Below, piece by piece: positions 41,878-49,826 of a DNA stretch of 60,089 nt. A program made the position numbers and the translations under genes. The stretch's first letter is position 1. The number at the start of each line of letters is the position of its first letter. This DNA comes from Alistipes sp. (GTDB lineage Bacteria; Bacteroidota; Bacteroidia; Bacteroidales; Rikenellaceae): positions 1-60,089 of the forward strand of contig JAFVSV010000019.1 of the NCBI GenBank assembly GCA_017503575.1. Reading direction: 5' to 3'. The notes under the pieces were generated by a model. That model made no database searches. It had not been told where the DNA came from and saw only the letters and a list, made by a program, of their open reading frames with translations.

Positions 41878-42951
41878 TTACTCCTCTTTATTCTTCGTAA
41901 TCTCCTGACTATGGTCACCATGCTCAATCTCATCAATAAGCTTACCAATAAAGTCCTGATCGGGACCCTCGATGAAGCTCATCTCAACGGGCTGGTAGTA
42001 CATAGCACGGCGCAATGACTCTGGGAGATTTGTAGAGCGGCGTAGCTTCACTGCATCCTTCTCGGTCATCAAGATTATTGCACGATGGTGGCGCTTGTGT
42101 AGCGCCATGAGGGCATTCATATCGTCGATGTTATAACGATGATGGTCGTCAACGATATACTTGTCAACAACCGTAAATCGCATCTCCGCAGCACTCACAA
42201 AGCTCTTTGGATTACCAACGCCCGCCACGAGTATAGCCTGACTTGCATAGTCGACAGTCTCGCGATTTGGCATCTCAAATAGAGGCACGATAGGTAGTGG
42301 CTCCATACGCGAGAAGTATACCTTCTGATAGGCTATTGTGCGTAGCTTATTATGCCATAGACGGCGATCAAGCGGCGTCATAGCCTCGGGACACTTCGAC
42401 ACCATAAAGAAGTGACCTGTGGTAAGTCTCGACTTGAGGTCACGGAGACGACCTCGAGGCATGAGGTGGTCATTCTCGATGGGGCGCGTAGCATCCATGA
42501 CAATAACGTTCACCTTTGCACGCACACTACGATGCTGCAAGCCATCATCCATGATAATTAGGTTCACCTCTGGGTGCTCCTCGCGAATACGACGAATGGC
42601 CTTCACCCTATCCTCGGCAACCACAACAAGCGTTCCCGAGAACTTCAGCTTTATCTGCAAAGGTTCATCACCGACATCCAAGTAGCTATCGTCGATAGTT
42701 ACCTCACGATAGCCCTTCGTGCGACGACCATAGCCACGCGAGAGCAGTGCGATGTTATAGTTATTGCTAAGTGACGATATAAGCATCTCAGCCATAGGGG
42801 TCTTGCCAGTGCCACCAACGGTAATATTACCGATGCAGACAACGGGGATATCGAAGGTGTGGCTCTTGAGCACGCCCCAATCGTAAAGACGATGACGAAC
42901 ATAAATCACCGCCCCATATATCCACGACAATATGGTCTTTAGTATCTTCAT
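41878..42951 (-). CDS. lpxK: Tetraacyldisaccharide 4'-kinase LpxK
   Basis: This 357-residue kinase phosphorylates the 4' position of the lipid A disaccharide precursor at the inner membrane. The N-terminal membrane-associated helix (ILSWIYGAVIYVRHRLYDWG) is followed by Walker A TVGGTGKTPM. The conserved DDGLQHRS and NVIVMDATRP motifs are present. It is co-transcribed with ssb and has its own promoter. Confidence 0.95.
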   Translation of the reverse strand: MKILKTILSWIYGAVIYVRHRLYDWGVLKSHTFDIPVVCIGNITVGGTGKTPMAEMLISSLSNNYNIALLSRGYGRRTKGYREVTIDDSYLDVGDEPLQIKLKFSGTLVVVAEDRVKAIRRIREEHPEVNLIIMDDGLQHRSVRAKVNVIVMDATRPIENDHLMPRGRLRDLKSRLTTGHFFMVSKCPEAMTPLDRRLWHNKLRTIAYQKVYFSRMEPLPIVPLFEMPNRETVDYASQAILVAGVGNPKSFVSAAEMRFTVVDKYIVDDHHRYNIDDMNALMALHKRHHRAIILMTEKDAVKLRRSTNLPESLRRAMYYQPVEMSFIEGPDQDFIGKLIDEIEHGDHSQEITKNKEE

Positions 42952-42989
42952 TACTTACTTAACAACTTGGCATAATGCCACAATCTTGA

Positions 42990-43020
42990 CAAATGTAATC
43001 ATTATTTTCGAGATGGCAAA
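42990..43020 (-). promoter_or_regulatory. Promoter of lpxK-ssb
   Basis: Minus-strand TTTG (43020-43017), 19 bases, TACATTTG (42997-42990), 38 bases before the lpxK ATG. Confidence 0.8.
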
Positions 43021-43068
43021 ATTTCACACAATAAATTATCCATGCGAGCACTTTTTAGTGAGATATAG

Positions 43069-43100
43069 TTTTGACGAAAAACTAAATTTTACTACCTTTG
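43069..43100 (+). promoter_or_regulatory. Promoter of the M23 peptidase gene (near-leaderless)
   Basis: TTTTG (43069-43073), 19 bases, TACCTTTG (43093-43100). The ATG is at 43107, so the transcript should start at or within a few bases of it. Confidence 0.8.
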
Positions 43101-43106
43101 CACATC

Positions 43107-44435
43107 ATGAAAAGACTTGAACTATTTACCACACTGCTACTTATTTTAGGTGGCATTGCATGTGGCGGTAACTCATCCGACAAAGAGAGAATTATTAATG
43201 CCATTAACAATGGCACAGGCGAGGCAGAGGCTACAACACAGGAGCTACAAATCCCCGAGGAACCCGAGACGCTATATGGCATCATCATTGACGGCTATGA
43301 CATCAAGGAGTTCACAGTCGAGCCCAACGAGACGGTGGGCAAGATACTTAACCGCCACGGTATATCGGCCGCAAAGATTGACCGCCTGAATAAGGCTGCC
43401 AAGGAGGTATACTCGCTCTCGAAAATCCAAACCGGCAAGAAATACACCATTTTCTCGCGCGACATCACAAACGACGAGGGCGCAAAGAGCGCTGTTGCTG
43501 ACTACATGGTGTATCATATTAACAGGGTTGAGTATGTCATCTTCGACCTCACCACAGACCAGCCCGTTGCTCTTATGGGTACCAAGCCAAGCGAGATTGT
43601 ACGCAAGCGTGCCGAGGCGGTGATAACATCATCACTTTGGGAGTCAATTGTTGGACAGGGTCTATCGTACGAGTTAGCAGCCGAGTTCGAGGATATATAT
43701 CAGTGGACCGTAGACTTCTTCCATATACAGGAGGGTGACAGTTTCATGGTGATATACGACGACGAGGTTGTCGATGGTGAGAGTGTCCGCATTGGCCGCA
43801 TCTGGGGTGCCAAGTTTACACATCGTGGCAAGGAGGTATACGCCATCCCATACGTTACGGATGGCAAGAAGATTGAGTACTGGGAGTACAATGGCGAGTC
43901 GCTCAAGAAGCAGATGCTCAAGGCACCACTTAAGTATACGCGCATAAGTTCGGGCTTCACATACAAGCGTCTACACCCCGTGCACAAGGTCTACAAGCCA
44001 CACACTGGCGTAGACTATGCAGCACCCGCAGGAACACCCGTACACGCAGTAGCTGATGGCACCATCATCTTTGCTGACTGGGGTGGTGGTGGCGGTAACA
44101 CCATCAAGATTAGGCATGCTGGCGGCCTACAAACAGGATACCTCCACCTCCAGAAGTTTGCAAGCGGCATCAAGGAGGGCGTATATGTAACGCAGGGGCA
44201 GACAATCGGCTATGTTGGCTCTACCGGCACATCGACAGGTCCACACCTCGACTATCGTATCTGGCAGAATGGCACGCCTATCGACCCTCTAAAGATTACG
44301 CAGCAGCCATCAGAGCCTATTGGCGAGAAGTACAAGGCATCGTTCGAGGCTGTGCGCGACAGGGTTATCGCCGAGCTTAATGGCGAGGAGATACCTGGCG
44401 GAGCAATCACCGAGGATGACATCTTCCACAGATAG
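43107..44435 (+). CDS. M23-family peptidase lipoprotein (murein endopeptidase-like)
   Basis: This is a 442-residue protein. The signal peptide ends at C19 (LGGIAC), making it a periplasmic or outer-membrane lipoprotein. A LysM/OapA-like region (about 55-120, VEPNETVGKILNRHGISAAKI) precedes a middle region and the M23 domain (about 285-410). That domain has zinc ligands HTGVD and YLHL, and the second motif reads GPHLDYRIW where most M23 enzymes have HLH. The Asp in place of the last His occurs, to my memory, in other Bacteroidetes M23 proteins and may still bind zinc. The role is probably peptidoglycan cross-link cleavage. The start was moved to the ATG at 43107, since the TTG upstream is inside the promoter. 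Confidence 0.88.
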   Translation: MKRLELFTTLLLILGGIACGGNSSDKERIINAINNGTGEAEATTQELQIPEEPETLYGIIIDGYDIKEFTVEPNETVGKILNRHGISAAKIDRLNKAAKEVYSLSKIQTGKKYTIFSRDITNDEGAKSAVADYMVYHINRVEYVIFDLTTDQPVALMGTKPSEIVRKRAEAVITSSLWESIVGQGLSYELAAEFEDIYQWTVDFFHIQEGDSFMVIYDDEVVDGESVRIGRIWGAKFTHRGKEVYAIPYVTDGKKIEYWEYNGESLKKQMLKAPLKYTRISSGFTYKRLHPVHKVYKPHTGVDYAAPAGTPVHAVADGTIIFADWGGGGGNTIKIRHAGGLQTGYLHLQKFASGIKEGVYVTQGQTIGYVGSTGTSTGPHLDYRIWQNGTPIDPLKITQQPSEPIGEKYKASFEAVRDRVIAELNGEEIPGGAITEDDIFHR

Positions 44436-44444
44436 TTAGTTGTA

Positions 44445-44864
44445 ATGATGGTTGAAGAGCGCATCGTAAAGTTTATTGCGAAGCATCATGTGCTAAGCCT
44501 TGCGACGTGTGACGATATGGGCAACCCCTATATCGCCACATGCTTCTATGCCTACGACAAAGAGCGTAACATATTCATATTCACCTCGGATGACAATACG
44601 CGTCATGCGCAACAGATGACAAATCGCCAGAATGTGGCTCTCGGCATACAGCTCGAGACGCGCATCGTGGGGCGCATCCAAGGGCTGCAGGTTTGTGGCA
44701 TAGCCGAGCGTGGCGACGAGAAGGCGAAGATGAGGTATATAAAGCGCTTCCCATACGCCGCCGTCGCACCACTATCATTATGGATGGTGCGCCCAACGAT
44801 GATGAAGCTAACGGATAACACCTTAGGATTTGGCAAGAAACTGATATGGCAAAGCGAGGAGTAA
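44445..44864 (+). CDS. Pyridoxamine 5'-phosphate oxidase-like flavin protein
   Basis: This 139-residue split-barrel protein shows the FMN-binding family pattern: VLSLATCDDMGNPYIATCFYAYD, IFIFTSDDNTRHAQQM and NVALGIQ. It is of the small YhbP-like type without the substrate motifs of true PNPOx. Its role is unknown; flavin, heme or another ligand may bind. It overlaps ispD by 19 bases, so translation is probably coupled. A second ATG lies one codon in. Confidence 0.82.
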   Translation: MMVEERIVKFIAKHHVLSLATCDDMGNPYIATCFYAYDKERNIFIFTSDDNTRHAQQMTNRQNVALGIQLETRIVGRIQGLQVCGIAERGDEKAKMRYIKRFPYAAVAPLSLWMVRPTMMKLTDNTLGFGKKLIWQSEE

Positions 44865-45517
44865 TTGTTGTTGCAGGGGGCTCAGGGCTCCGTATGGGTG
44901 GAGCTATACCCAAGCAGTTTATGATACTTGGCGGCATGCCCGTCGTAGGTCGCACGATAAACACCTTTGCGGAGGCATTGCCCGGCTGCGACATCGTTGT
45001 CGTGCTTCCCGAGGAGCACATTGCAATGTGGAAGAACCTCGCATCGCGCTTCGACATAGCACCCCACCGCTGCATTGCGGGAGGCAAGGAGCGTTTCGAC
45101 TCGGTAAAGTGTGGCATCGAGGCGCTACCCATGGAGACAGAGTACATCGCCGTTCACGATGGCGTGCGTGCGCTCGTATCAAAGGCACTTATCATCAAGA
45201 CGATGCTTGAGGCCGAGGAGCACGGCGCAGTGATACCCGTAACGGGTGTTGTCAACTCCTATCGCCGTCTGCTTGACGATGGCACCACGGAGCATATAGA
45301 CAGAGGTCGTCTACGCATAGTGCAGACGCCACAGACCTTCGGCGCAGAGCTACTGCGCAAAGCATACGAGCAGCCCTACGATGAGCGCTTCACGGATGAC
45401 GCCTCGGTAGTTGAGGCAATGGGCGTGACAATAGCGACCATTGAGGGTGAGGCGCGAAACATAAAGCTCACCACGCCCGACGATATGGAGTATGCCGAAT
45501 GGCTGCTATCGAGATAA
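44846..45517 (+). CDS. ispD: 2-C-methyl-D-erythritol 4-phosphate cytidylyltransferase
   Basis: IspD makes CDP-methylerythritol from CTP and MEP in the non-mevalonate isoprenoid pathway. This 223-residue protein has the CTP-binding GGSGLRMGGAIPKQF, the conserved AVHDGVRALVS, the RGRLRIVQTPQTF segment and the C-terminal TDDASVVEAMG and NIKLTTPDDM. Length is normal. It starts within the preceding gene. Confidence 0.96.
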   Translation: MAKRGVIVVAGGSGLRMGGAIPKQFMILGGMPVVGRTINTFAEALPGCDIVVVLPEEHIAMWKNLASRFDIAPHRCIAGGKERFDSVKCGIEALPMETEYIAVHDGVRALVSKALIIKTMLEAEEHGAVIPVTGVVNSYRRLLDDGTTEHIDRGRLRIVQTPQTFGAELLRKAYEQPYDERFTDDASVVEAMGVTIATIEGEARNIKLTTPDDMEYAEWLLSR

Positions 45518-45535
45518 AACAATGCTACCCGAAAC

Positions 45536-45577
45536 AAAACAATGCGATGACTAAAAAGATAGTCATCGCATTGTTTT
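45536..45577. terminator. Bidirectional terminator between ispD and the DUF4923-like gene
   Basis: An 18-base arm (45536-45553, core GCGATGACTA) pairs perfectly with 45560-45577 (TAGTCATCGC...) around AAAAAG-type loop bases. T-rich and A-rich flanks suit both directions. Confidence 0.9.
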
Positions 45578-45593
45578 AATAGCCATCTCTACA

Positions 45594-46208
45594 CTACGAG
45601 CGTGAGAAGGTTATGGCAATCATAATGTCATCGAACTCCGATACCACGCTATATACCATATCGAGCACCGACGAGTTGATATCTAAATTAAGACGCTTTA
45701 ATCCAGCTACGATATCTCCAGCCTCGAGGTAGACCTTCAAGCGGTTATTATACTGCTCGACATAGCCGTCACACGATAGCTCCGTATCGAGAAGCGTAAC
45801 ATATATCTTGCACTTGGCGTTAGAGTCATCGTAGTCATAGGTACCCTCGAGCGACTCATCTCCCAGATTTCCCACGACTGTGCCGTTACGCTTCAGCGTC
45901 ACCTTGAAGTAGCCAGCATCGACGCCATAAGCCTCCAAGTAGTCCTGTGCTATGCCATCTATCTCGTCGACAGCATACTCGGCAAGGATATTATCACCAA
46001 AGTAGTCGACCTTTGCCGACGAATAGTACCATGTACCCAATATGTCACTGCTCTTAGGAGCGCTCTCGGCAAGCTTCTCGTAGCGCGAAGGCTCATCACT
46101 GCCAACAATAGAACCCCACAATTTACCGAAGTTAAACTGTGCCGATGCCTGCGTAGGAAGCATCCAGATGGCAGCCACTATTAGAGTAAGGGAAAATAGT
46201 CGTTTCAT
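45594..46208 (-). CDS. Secreted DUF4923-like (lipocalin-type) protein
   Basis: This is a 204-residue protein. A signal peptide ends near QASAQ (about residue 23). The mature part begins FNFGKLWGSIVG and has SSDILGTWYYSSAKVDYFGDN, NGTVVGNLGDESLEGTYDYDD and NNRLKVYLEAGD. These are the GTW start and strand pattern of DUF4923/lipocalin-like proteins of Bacteroidales. Function unknown; it is monocistronic, and its stop lies just past a shared terminator. Confidence 0.75.
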   Translation of the reverse strand: MKRLFSLTLIVAAIWMLPTQASAQFNFGKLWGSIVGSDEPSRYEKLAESAPKSSDILGTWYYSSAKVDYFGDNILAEYAVDEIDGIAQDYLEAYGVDAGYFKVTLKRNGTVVGNLGDESLEGTYDYDDSNAKCKIYVTLLDTELSCDGYVEQYNNRLKVYLEAGDIVAGLKRLNLDINSSVLDMVYSVVSEFDDIMIAITFSRS

Positions 46209-46288
46209 ACAAGTACTTATTTATATTTATTTATATACATAGTCAACCGCTCCTAAACAAAACGCCGCGGAGCACTATTTATTGTCTT

Positions 46289-48235
46289 CTACTTAAGAGC
46301 GTCTAACTCGCGCTCCATCTCCTCGACCTCCTGCAACCAAGCACGCTCCTGCGCATCAGATGGCATGTGTAGGTCACCACGAGGCGAGAGTCCCACAGCG
46401 CCCACCTTTGGACCATCGGGCATTGACGAGCGTTTGAACTGCTGTGTGAAGAAGCGGTGGAAGAATACCTTGAGCCACTTGATAATCGTAGCGCGGTCGT
46501 AGACGCCATCGAAGGCGATGGTAGCGAGCATAGCAATCTTTGCTGGCACATAGCGACGGCGTAGCGCACAATATAGGAAGAAGTCGTGGAGGTCGTATGG
46601 ACCTACCAAGTCCTCGGTCTTCTGAACGATATTATTACCATCGGCGGGTAACAACTCTGGGCTAACAGGCGTAGCTACGACATCCAAGAGAGCCTTGCGC
46701 AAAGCACCCTCGGCACGGTTTGTTGCATACCAGTCGACCATGTACTTAACCAAGGTCTTGGGCACCGAGGCATTGATGCCATACATCGACATCTGGTCAC
46801 CGTTATATGTAGCCCAGCCTAACGCCAACTCACTCATATCGCCTGTACCGATGACCATGCCACCGTACATATTGGCTATATCCATAAGTATCTGCGTACG
46901 CTCGCGCGCCTGCGAGTTCTCGTATGCCACAGAACGCTCATCCGCAGAGAGGCCTATATCCTTGAAGTGCTGCTCGCAGGCATCCTTTATGGATATCTCC
47001 TTGAGCGTACAGCCCAACTCGCGTACCATGGTAAGGGCATTCTGGTATGTACGATCTGTTGTTCCGAAGCCCGGCATGGTGACGCCTATGATACCCTTGC
47101 GGTCGAGACCCAAGAGGTCGAAGGTGTCGCATACGGCGAGGAGTGCCAATGTAGAGTCCAAGCCACCAGATATGCCGATAACGGCGTTCTTGCAGCGTGT
47201 ATGCTCGAGACGCTGTGCAAGGCCAGCGCTCTGAATGGCAAAGACCTCGCGACAGTGAATTGCGCGTGCCGCCTCATCCTCGGGTACGAAGTACAAAGGC
47301 TCGATATGGCGACGCACATCACCCTGATAGCATATCTCATCGACATCAATCTCCACGACACGCATCTCGGGCGCATCGGGATAGTAGAAGGTGTTACGCG
47401 CAGTACGACGTGTAGAGATGTACTCAACATCGATATCTGCAATCACCATGCGGTCGTTACGCGCAAAACGCTCGCTCACGCCCAAGACACGACCGAGCTC
47501 TGCAATTACGGCATTACCCGCAAAGACAAGATCCGACGACGACTCGCCGTGTCCCGATGAGGCATAAACGTATGCCGCCATGGTGCGTGACGACTGCTCG
47601 GCGATAAGCGAGATAAGGTAGTCGTGCTTGCATACCGACTCGGGCGATGCCGAGAGGTTGAACAGGAGCTTTGCACCCTGCACCGCCTGCATTGACGATG
47701 GTGGCACGGGTACCCACATATCCTCGCATATCTCGACGCCAAACTCTACGCCATGGAGGTCGAACATAAGGTCGCTACCAAAGGGACACTCCTGACCCGC
47801 ATAGCGTATTGTGCGATCCTTGATTGCGTAGCCCGATACCCACCAGCGAAGCTCCGAGAACTCGCCGTAGTTGGGTATGTACGATTTGGGGACAATACCC
47901 CACAATGCGCCCTGACCAAATATGGCGGCGCAGTTATATAGACGGTCGGCATAGACCACAGGGAGGCCCACGATGCCGATAGTAGGTATGTCGGCAGTCT
48001 CCTCCATAAGCCATGCTAACGCCTTCTCGGAGTCGCTAAGGAGCTTCTTCTGAAGCACCATATCTCCACAAGTGTAACCCACGAGCGATAACTCGGGCAT
48101 CACTACAATCTCGACGCCCTCACGAAAGGCGTCCTGCATAATTTTGAGAGCGCCCTCGGCATTGCTGTGGGCATCGGCGATGTGCACGCGAGGCACAGCT
48201 GCCGCCACTCTCATATATCCAAATTGGTTGTTCAT
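46289..48235 (-). CDS. nadE: Glutamine-hydrolysing NAD+ synthase
   Basis: This 648-residue two-domain enzyme has an N-terminal nitrilase-type glutaminase (about 1-280). Its catalytic triad residues are in VVMPELSLVGYT (Glu), VPKSYIPNYGEF (Lys) and GVEICEDMW (Cys). The C-terminal NAD synthetase (about 330-648) has the ATP-pyrophosphatase loop GISGGLDSTLALL and the segment GTGDMSELALGWATYNGDQMSMYG. It converts nicotinic acid adenine dinucleotide to NAD with glutamine-derived ammonia. Length is normal for the bacterial glutamine type. Confidence 0.96.
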   Translation of the reverse strand: MNNQFGYMRVAAAVPRVHIADAHSNAEGALKIMQDAFREGVEIVVMPELSLVGYTCGDMVLQKKLLSDSEKALAWLMEETADIPTIGIVGLPVVYADRLYNCAAIFGQGALWGIVPKSYIPNYGEFSELRWWVSGYAIKDRTIRYAGQECPFGSDLMFDLHGVEFGVEICEDMWVPVPPSSMQAVQGAKLLFNLSASPESVCKHDYLISLIAEQSSRTMAAYVYASSGHGESSSDLVFAGNAVIAELGRVLGVSERFARNDRMVIADIDVEYISTRRTARNTFYYPDAPEMRVVEIDVDEICYQGDVRRHIEPLYFVPEDEAARAIHCREVFAIQSAGLAQRLEHTRCKNAVIGISGGLDSTLALLAVCDTFDLLGLDRKGIIGVTMPGFGTTDRTYQNALTMVRELGCTLKEISIKDACEQHFKDIGLSADERSVAYENSQARERTQILMDIANMYGGMVIGTGDMSELALGWATYNGDQMSMYGINASVPKTLVKYMVDWYATNRAEGALRKALLDVVATPVSPELLPADGNNIVQKTEDLVGPYDLHDFFLYCALRRRYVPAKIAMLATIAFDGVYDRATIIKWLKVFFHRFFTQQFKRSSMPDGPKVGAVGLSPRGDLHMPSDAQERAWLQEVEEMERELDALK

Positions 48236-48249
48236 ATTACTCCTTTATT

Positions 48250-48283
48250 AGCAATGAGCAATGAGTAATTAGCAATTAGCAAC
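48250..48283. repeat. Short degenerate repeat (AGCAATGAG/TAATTAGC words)
   Basis: The words AGCAATGAGCAATGAGTAATT then AGCAATTAGCAA repeat in tandem. Similar words occur at 52081-52106. No gene; low complexity. Confidence 0.55.
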
Positions 48284-48344
48284 AAGCAGGCATTGCCTAC
48301 TTATAATAGTGCGAAGTTTCATTGAGGAAAATAAGCATCTTAAG

Positions 48345-48520
48345 GCAAGCAAAGCTTCAAAGATGGCCCCTTATCATAGCAAAGAACCCATTTTGTTGTC
48401 AGAAGGGTGGCATATTTGGCCTCGATTAAGATGCTGGGCTGGATGGGACATACTGATGGTATTTCCCATTCAGCACAGCGATTGAGAGGTCGAAGATGAC
48501 CCCTTATCACAACAAAATTA
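48345..48520. repeat. Composite hairpin element at the pepT stop, plus a right-end fragment
   Basis: A complete unit spans 48390-48519 (130 bp). The left end is ATTTTGTTGTCAGAAGG and the right end CCTTATCACAACAAAAT. The central palindrome runs from GCTGGGCTGGATGGG to CCCATTCAGCACAGC. It adjoins the pepT TAA (48518-48520). A right-end fragment precedes it (48345-48385, GATGGCCCCTTATCA). I see nothing else in 48236-48517 beyond the short repeat at 48250. Confidence 0.85.
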
Positions 48521-49735
48521 CTCTGCCCAGATACGCGCAAGGTTAATAATAGTATTCATCGCGCGGTTCATAGTCGTAAGCGACGCATACTCGTAACGAC
48601 CATGGAAGTTCATGCCACCAGTAAAGAGGTTGGGGCAGGGAAGACCCATGAATGAGAGACGCGAGCCGTCGGTACCACCACGGATAGGACGCACAAGAGG
48701 CTTCACTCCCGCCTCAATCATGGCACGACGGGCCTTCTCTATAACCTGTGGATGTGGCTCCACCATCTTGCGCATGTTGTAGTACTGGTCCTTGAGGGTG
48801 AGCGTCAGCACCTTCTCGCCATACTTACGCTGGAGGAAGTTGACGACATCCCACATAAGCTGCTTCTTAAGCTCGAACTTATCGCTGTCGTGGTCTCGGA
48901 TGATATAGTTGATCTCCGCCTCCTCGACGCTACCCTTGATGCCTACGCAGTGGAAGAAGCCCTCGTAGTTCTCAGTGTACTGTGGGCGCTCCGATGCTGG
49001 GAGAAGAGTATTGAGCTCTGTGGCGATATCTATGGCGTTAATCATCTTGTTCTTCGCCATGCCTGGGTGCACATTGCGGCCAGCGATGGTAATCTTGGCG
49101 CCTGCTGCGTTGAAGTTCTCATACTCGAGCTCGCCCTCCATACCACCATCCATGGTATATGCGAAGTCAGCACCAAACTTCTTGACATCGAAGTAGTCGA
49201 CGCCACGACCAATCTCCTCATCGGGAGTGAAGCCCACACGAATCTTACCGTGCTCAACCTCGGGATGTGCCACGAGCCACTGCATGGCTGTGACGATCTC
49301 GGCAACGCCAGCCTTATCGTCAGCACCAAGGAGTGTTGTGCCATCGGTATGGATGAGTGTGTGTCCCTTGAAGAACGACAACTCGGGGAACTCCTCGACC
49401 TTGAGCCATACGTTGTTGCCGAGCATGATATCGCGGCCGTCGTACTTGTCGATGATGTGAGGCTTGATGTTTGCGCCCGACATGTCGGGTGATGTGTCGA
49501 CATGCGAGATGAAGCCTATGGTAGGCACACTCTCCTTGCCCTTGGTGGCGGGGAGTGTAGCCATGACGTAGCCATGCTCATCCATGGTCACATCCTCGAG
49601 ACCTATTGTTTGTAGCTCCTCCTTGAGGTAGTTGAGTAGCACGAGCTGCTTCTCGGTCGAGGGGAATGTCTCACTCGACTCATTCGACTGCGTGTCGAAC
49701 GACACATACTTCAAAAATCTATCTTTTAAGTCCAT
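48518..49735 (-). CDS. pepT: Tripeptidase T
   Basis: This 405-residue M20-family peptidase removes N-terminal residues from tripeptides. It shows FISHVDTSPDMSG (His and Asp), LLGADDKAGVAEI (bridging Asp), FTPDEEIGRGVDYFD (Glu pair), VHPGMAKNKMINA, and RPIRGGTDGSRLSFMGLPCPNLFTGG with the final ligand His just after it. It is cytoplasmic with normal length. Its TAA is the edge of a hairpin element. Confidence 0.96.
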   Translation of the reverse strand: MDLKDRFLKYVSFDTQSNESSETFPSTEKQLVLLNYLKEELQTIGLEDVTMDEHGYVMATLPATKGKESVPTIGFISHVDTSPDMSGANIKPHIIDKYDGRDIMLGNNVWLKVEEFPELSFFKGHTLIHTDGTTLLGADDKAGVAEIVTAMQWLVAHPEVEHGKIRVGFTPDEEIGRGVDYFDVKKFGADFAYTMDGGMEGELEYENFNAAGAKITIAGRNVHPGMAKNKMINAIDIATELNTLLPASERPQYTENYEGFFHCVGIKGSVEEAEINYIIRDHDSDKFELKKQLMWDVVNFLQRKYGEKVLTLTLKDQYYNMRKMVEPHPQVIEKARRAMIEAGVKPLVRPIRGGTDGSRLSFMGLPCPNLFTGGMNFHGRYEYASLTTMNRAMNTIINLARIWAE

Positions 49736-49790
49736 ATTGTTAGGTATATTTAGTTATTATCTTCTTTGGGTATTTAGTGTTACGGTAGCA

Positions 49791-49811
49791 AGCCCCGACT
49801 ACTGCGGGGCT
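49791..49811 (-). terminator. GC hairpin after pepT start region, before OPT gene's end
   Basis: AGCCCCG (49791-49797) pairs with CGGGGCT (49805-49811) around a 7-base loop. There is no U-tract, so it is a weak terminator for the OPT gene or a processing hairpin. Confidence 0.4.
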
Positions 49812-49826
49812 GCCACGCCATGTTTA

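Noticed and set aside
48752-49492. 246-residue frame opposite pepT
   Set aside because: Antisense shadow of a clear gene.
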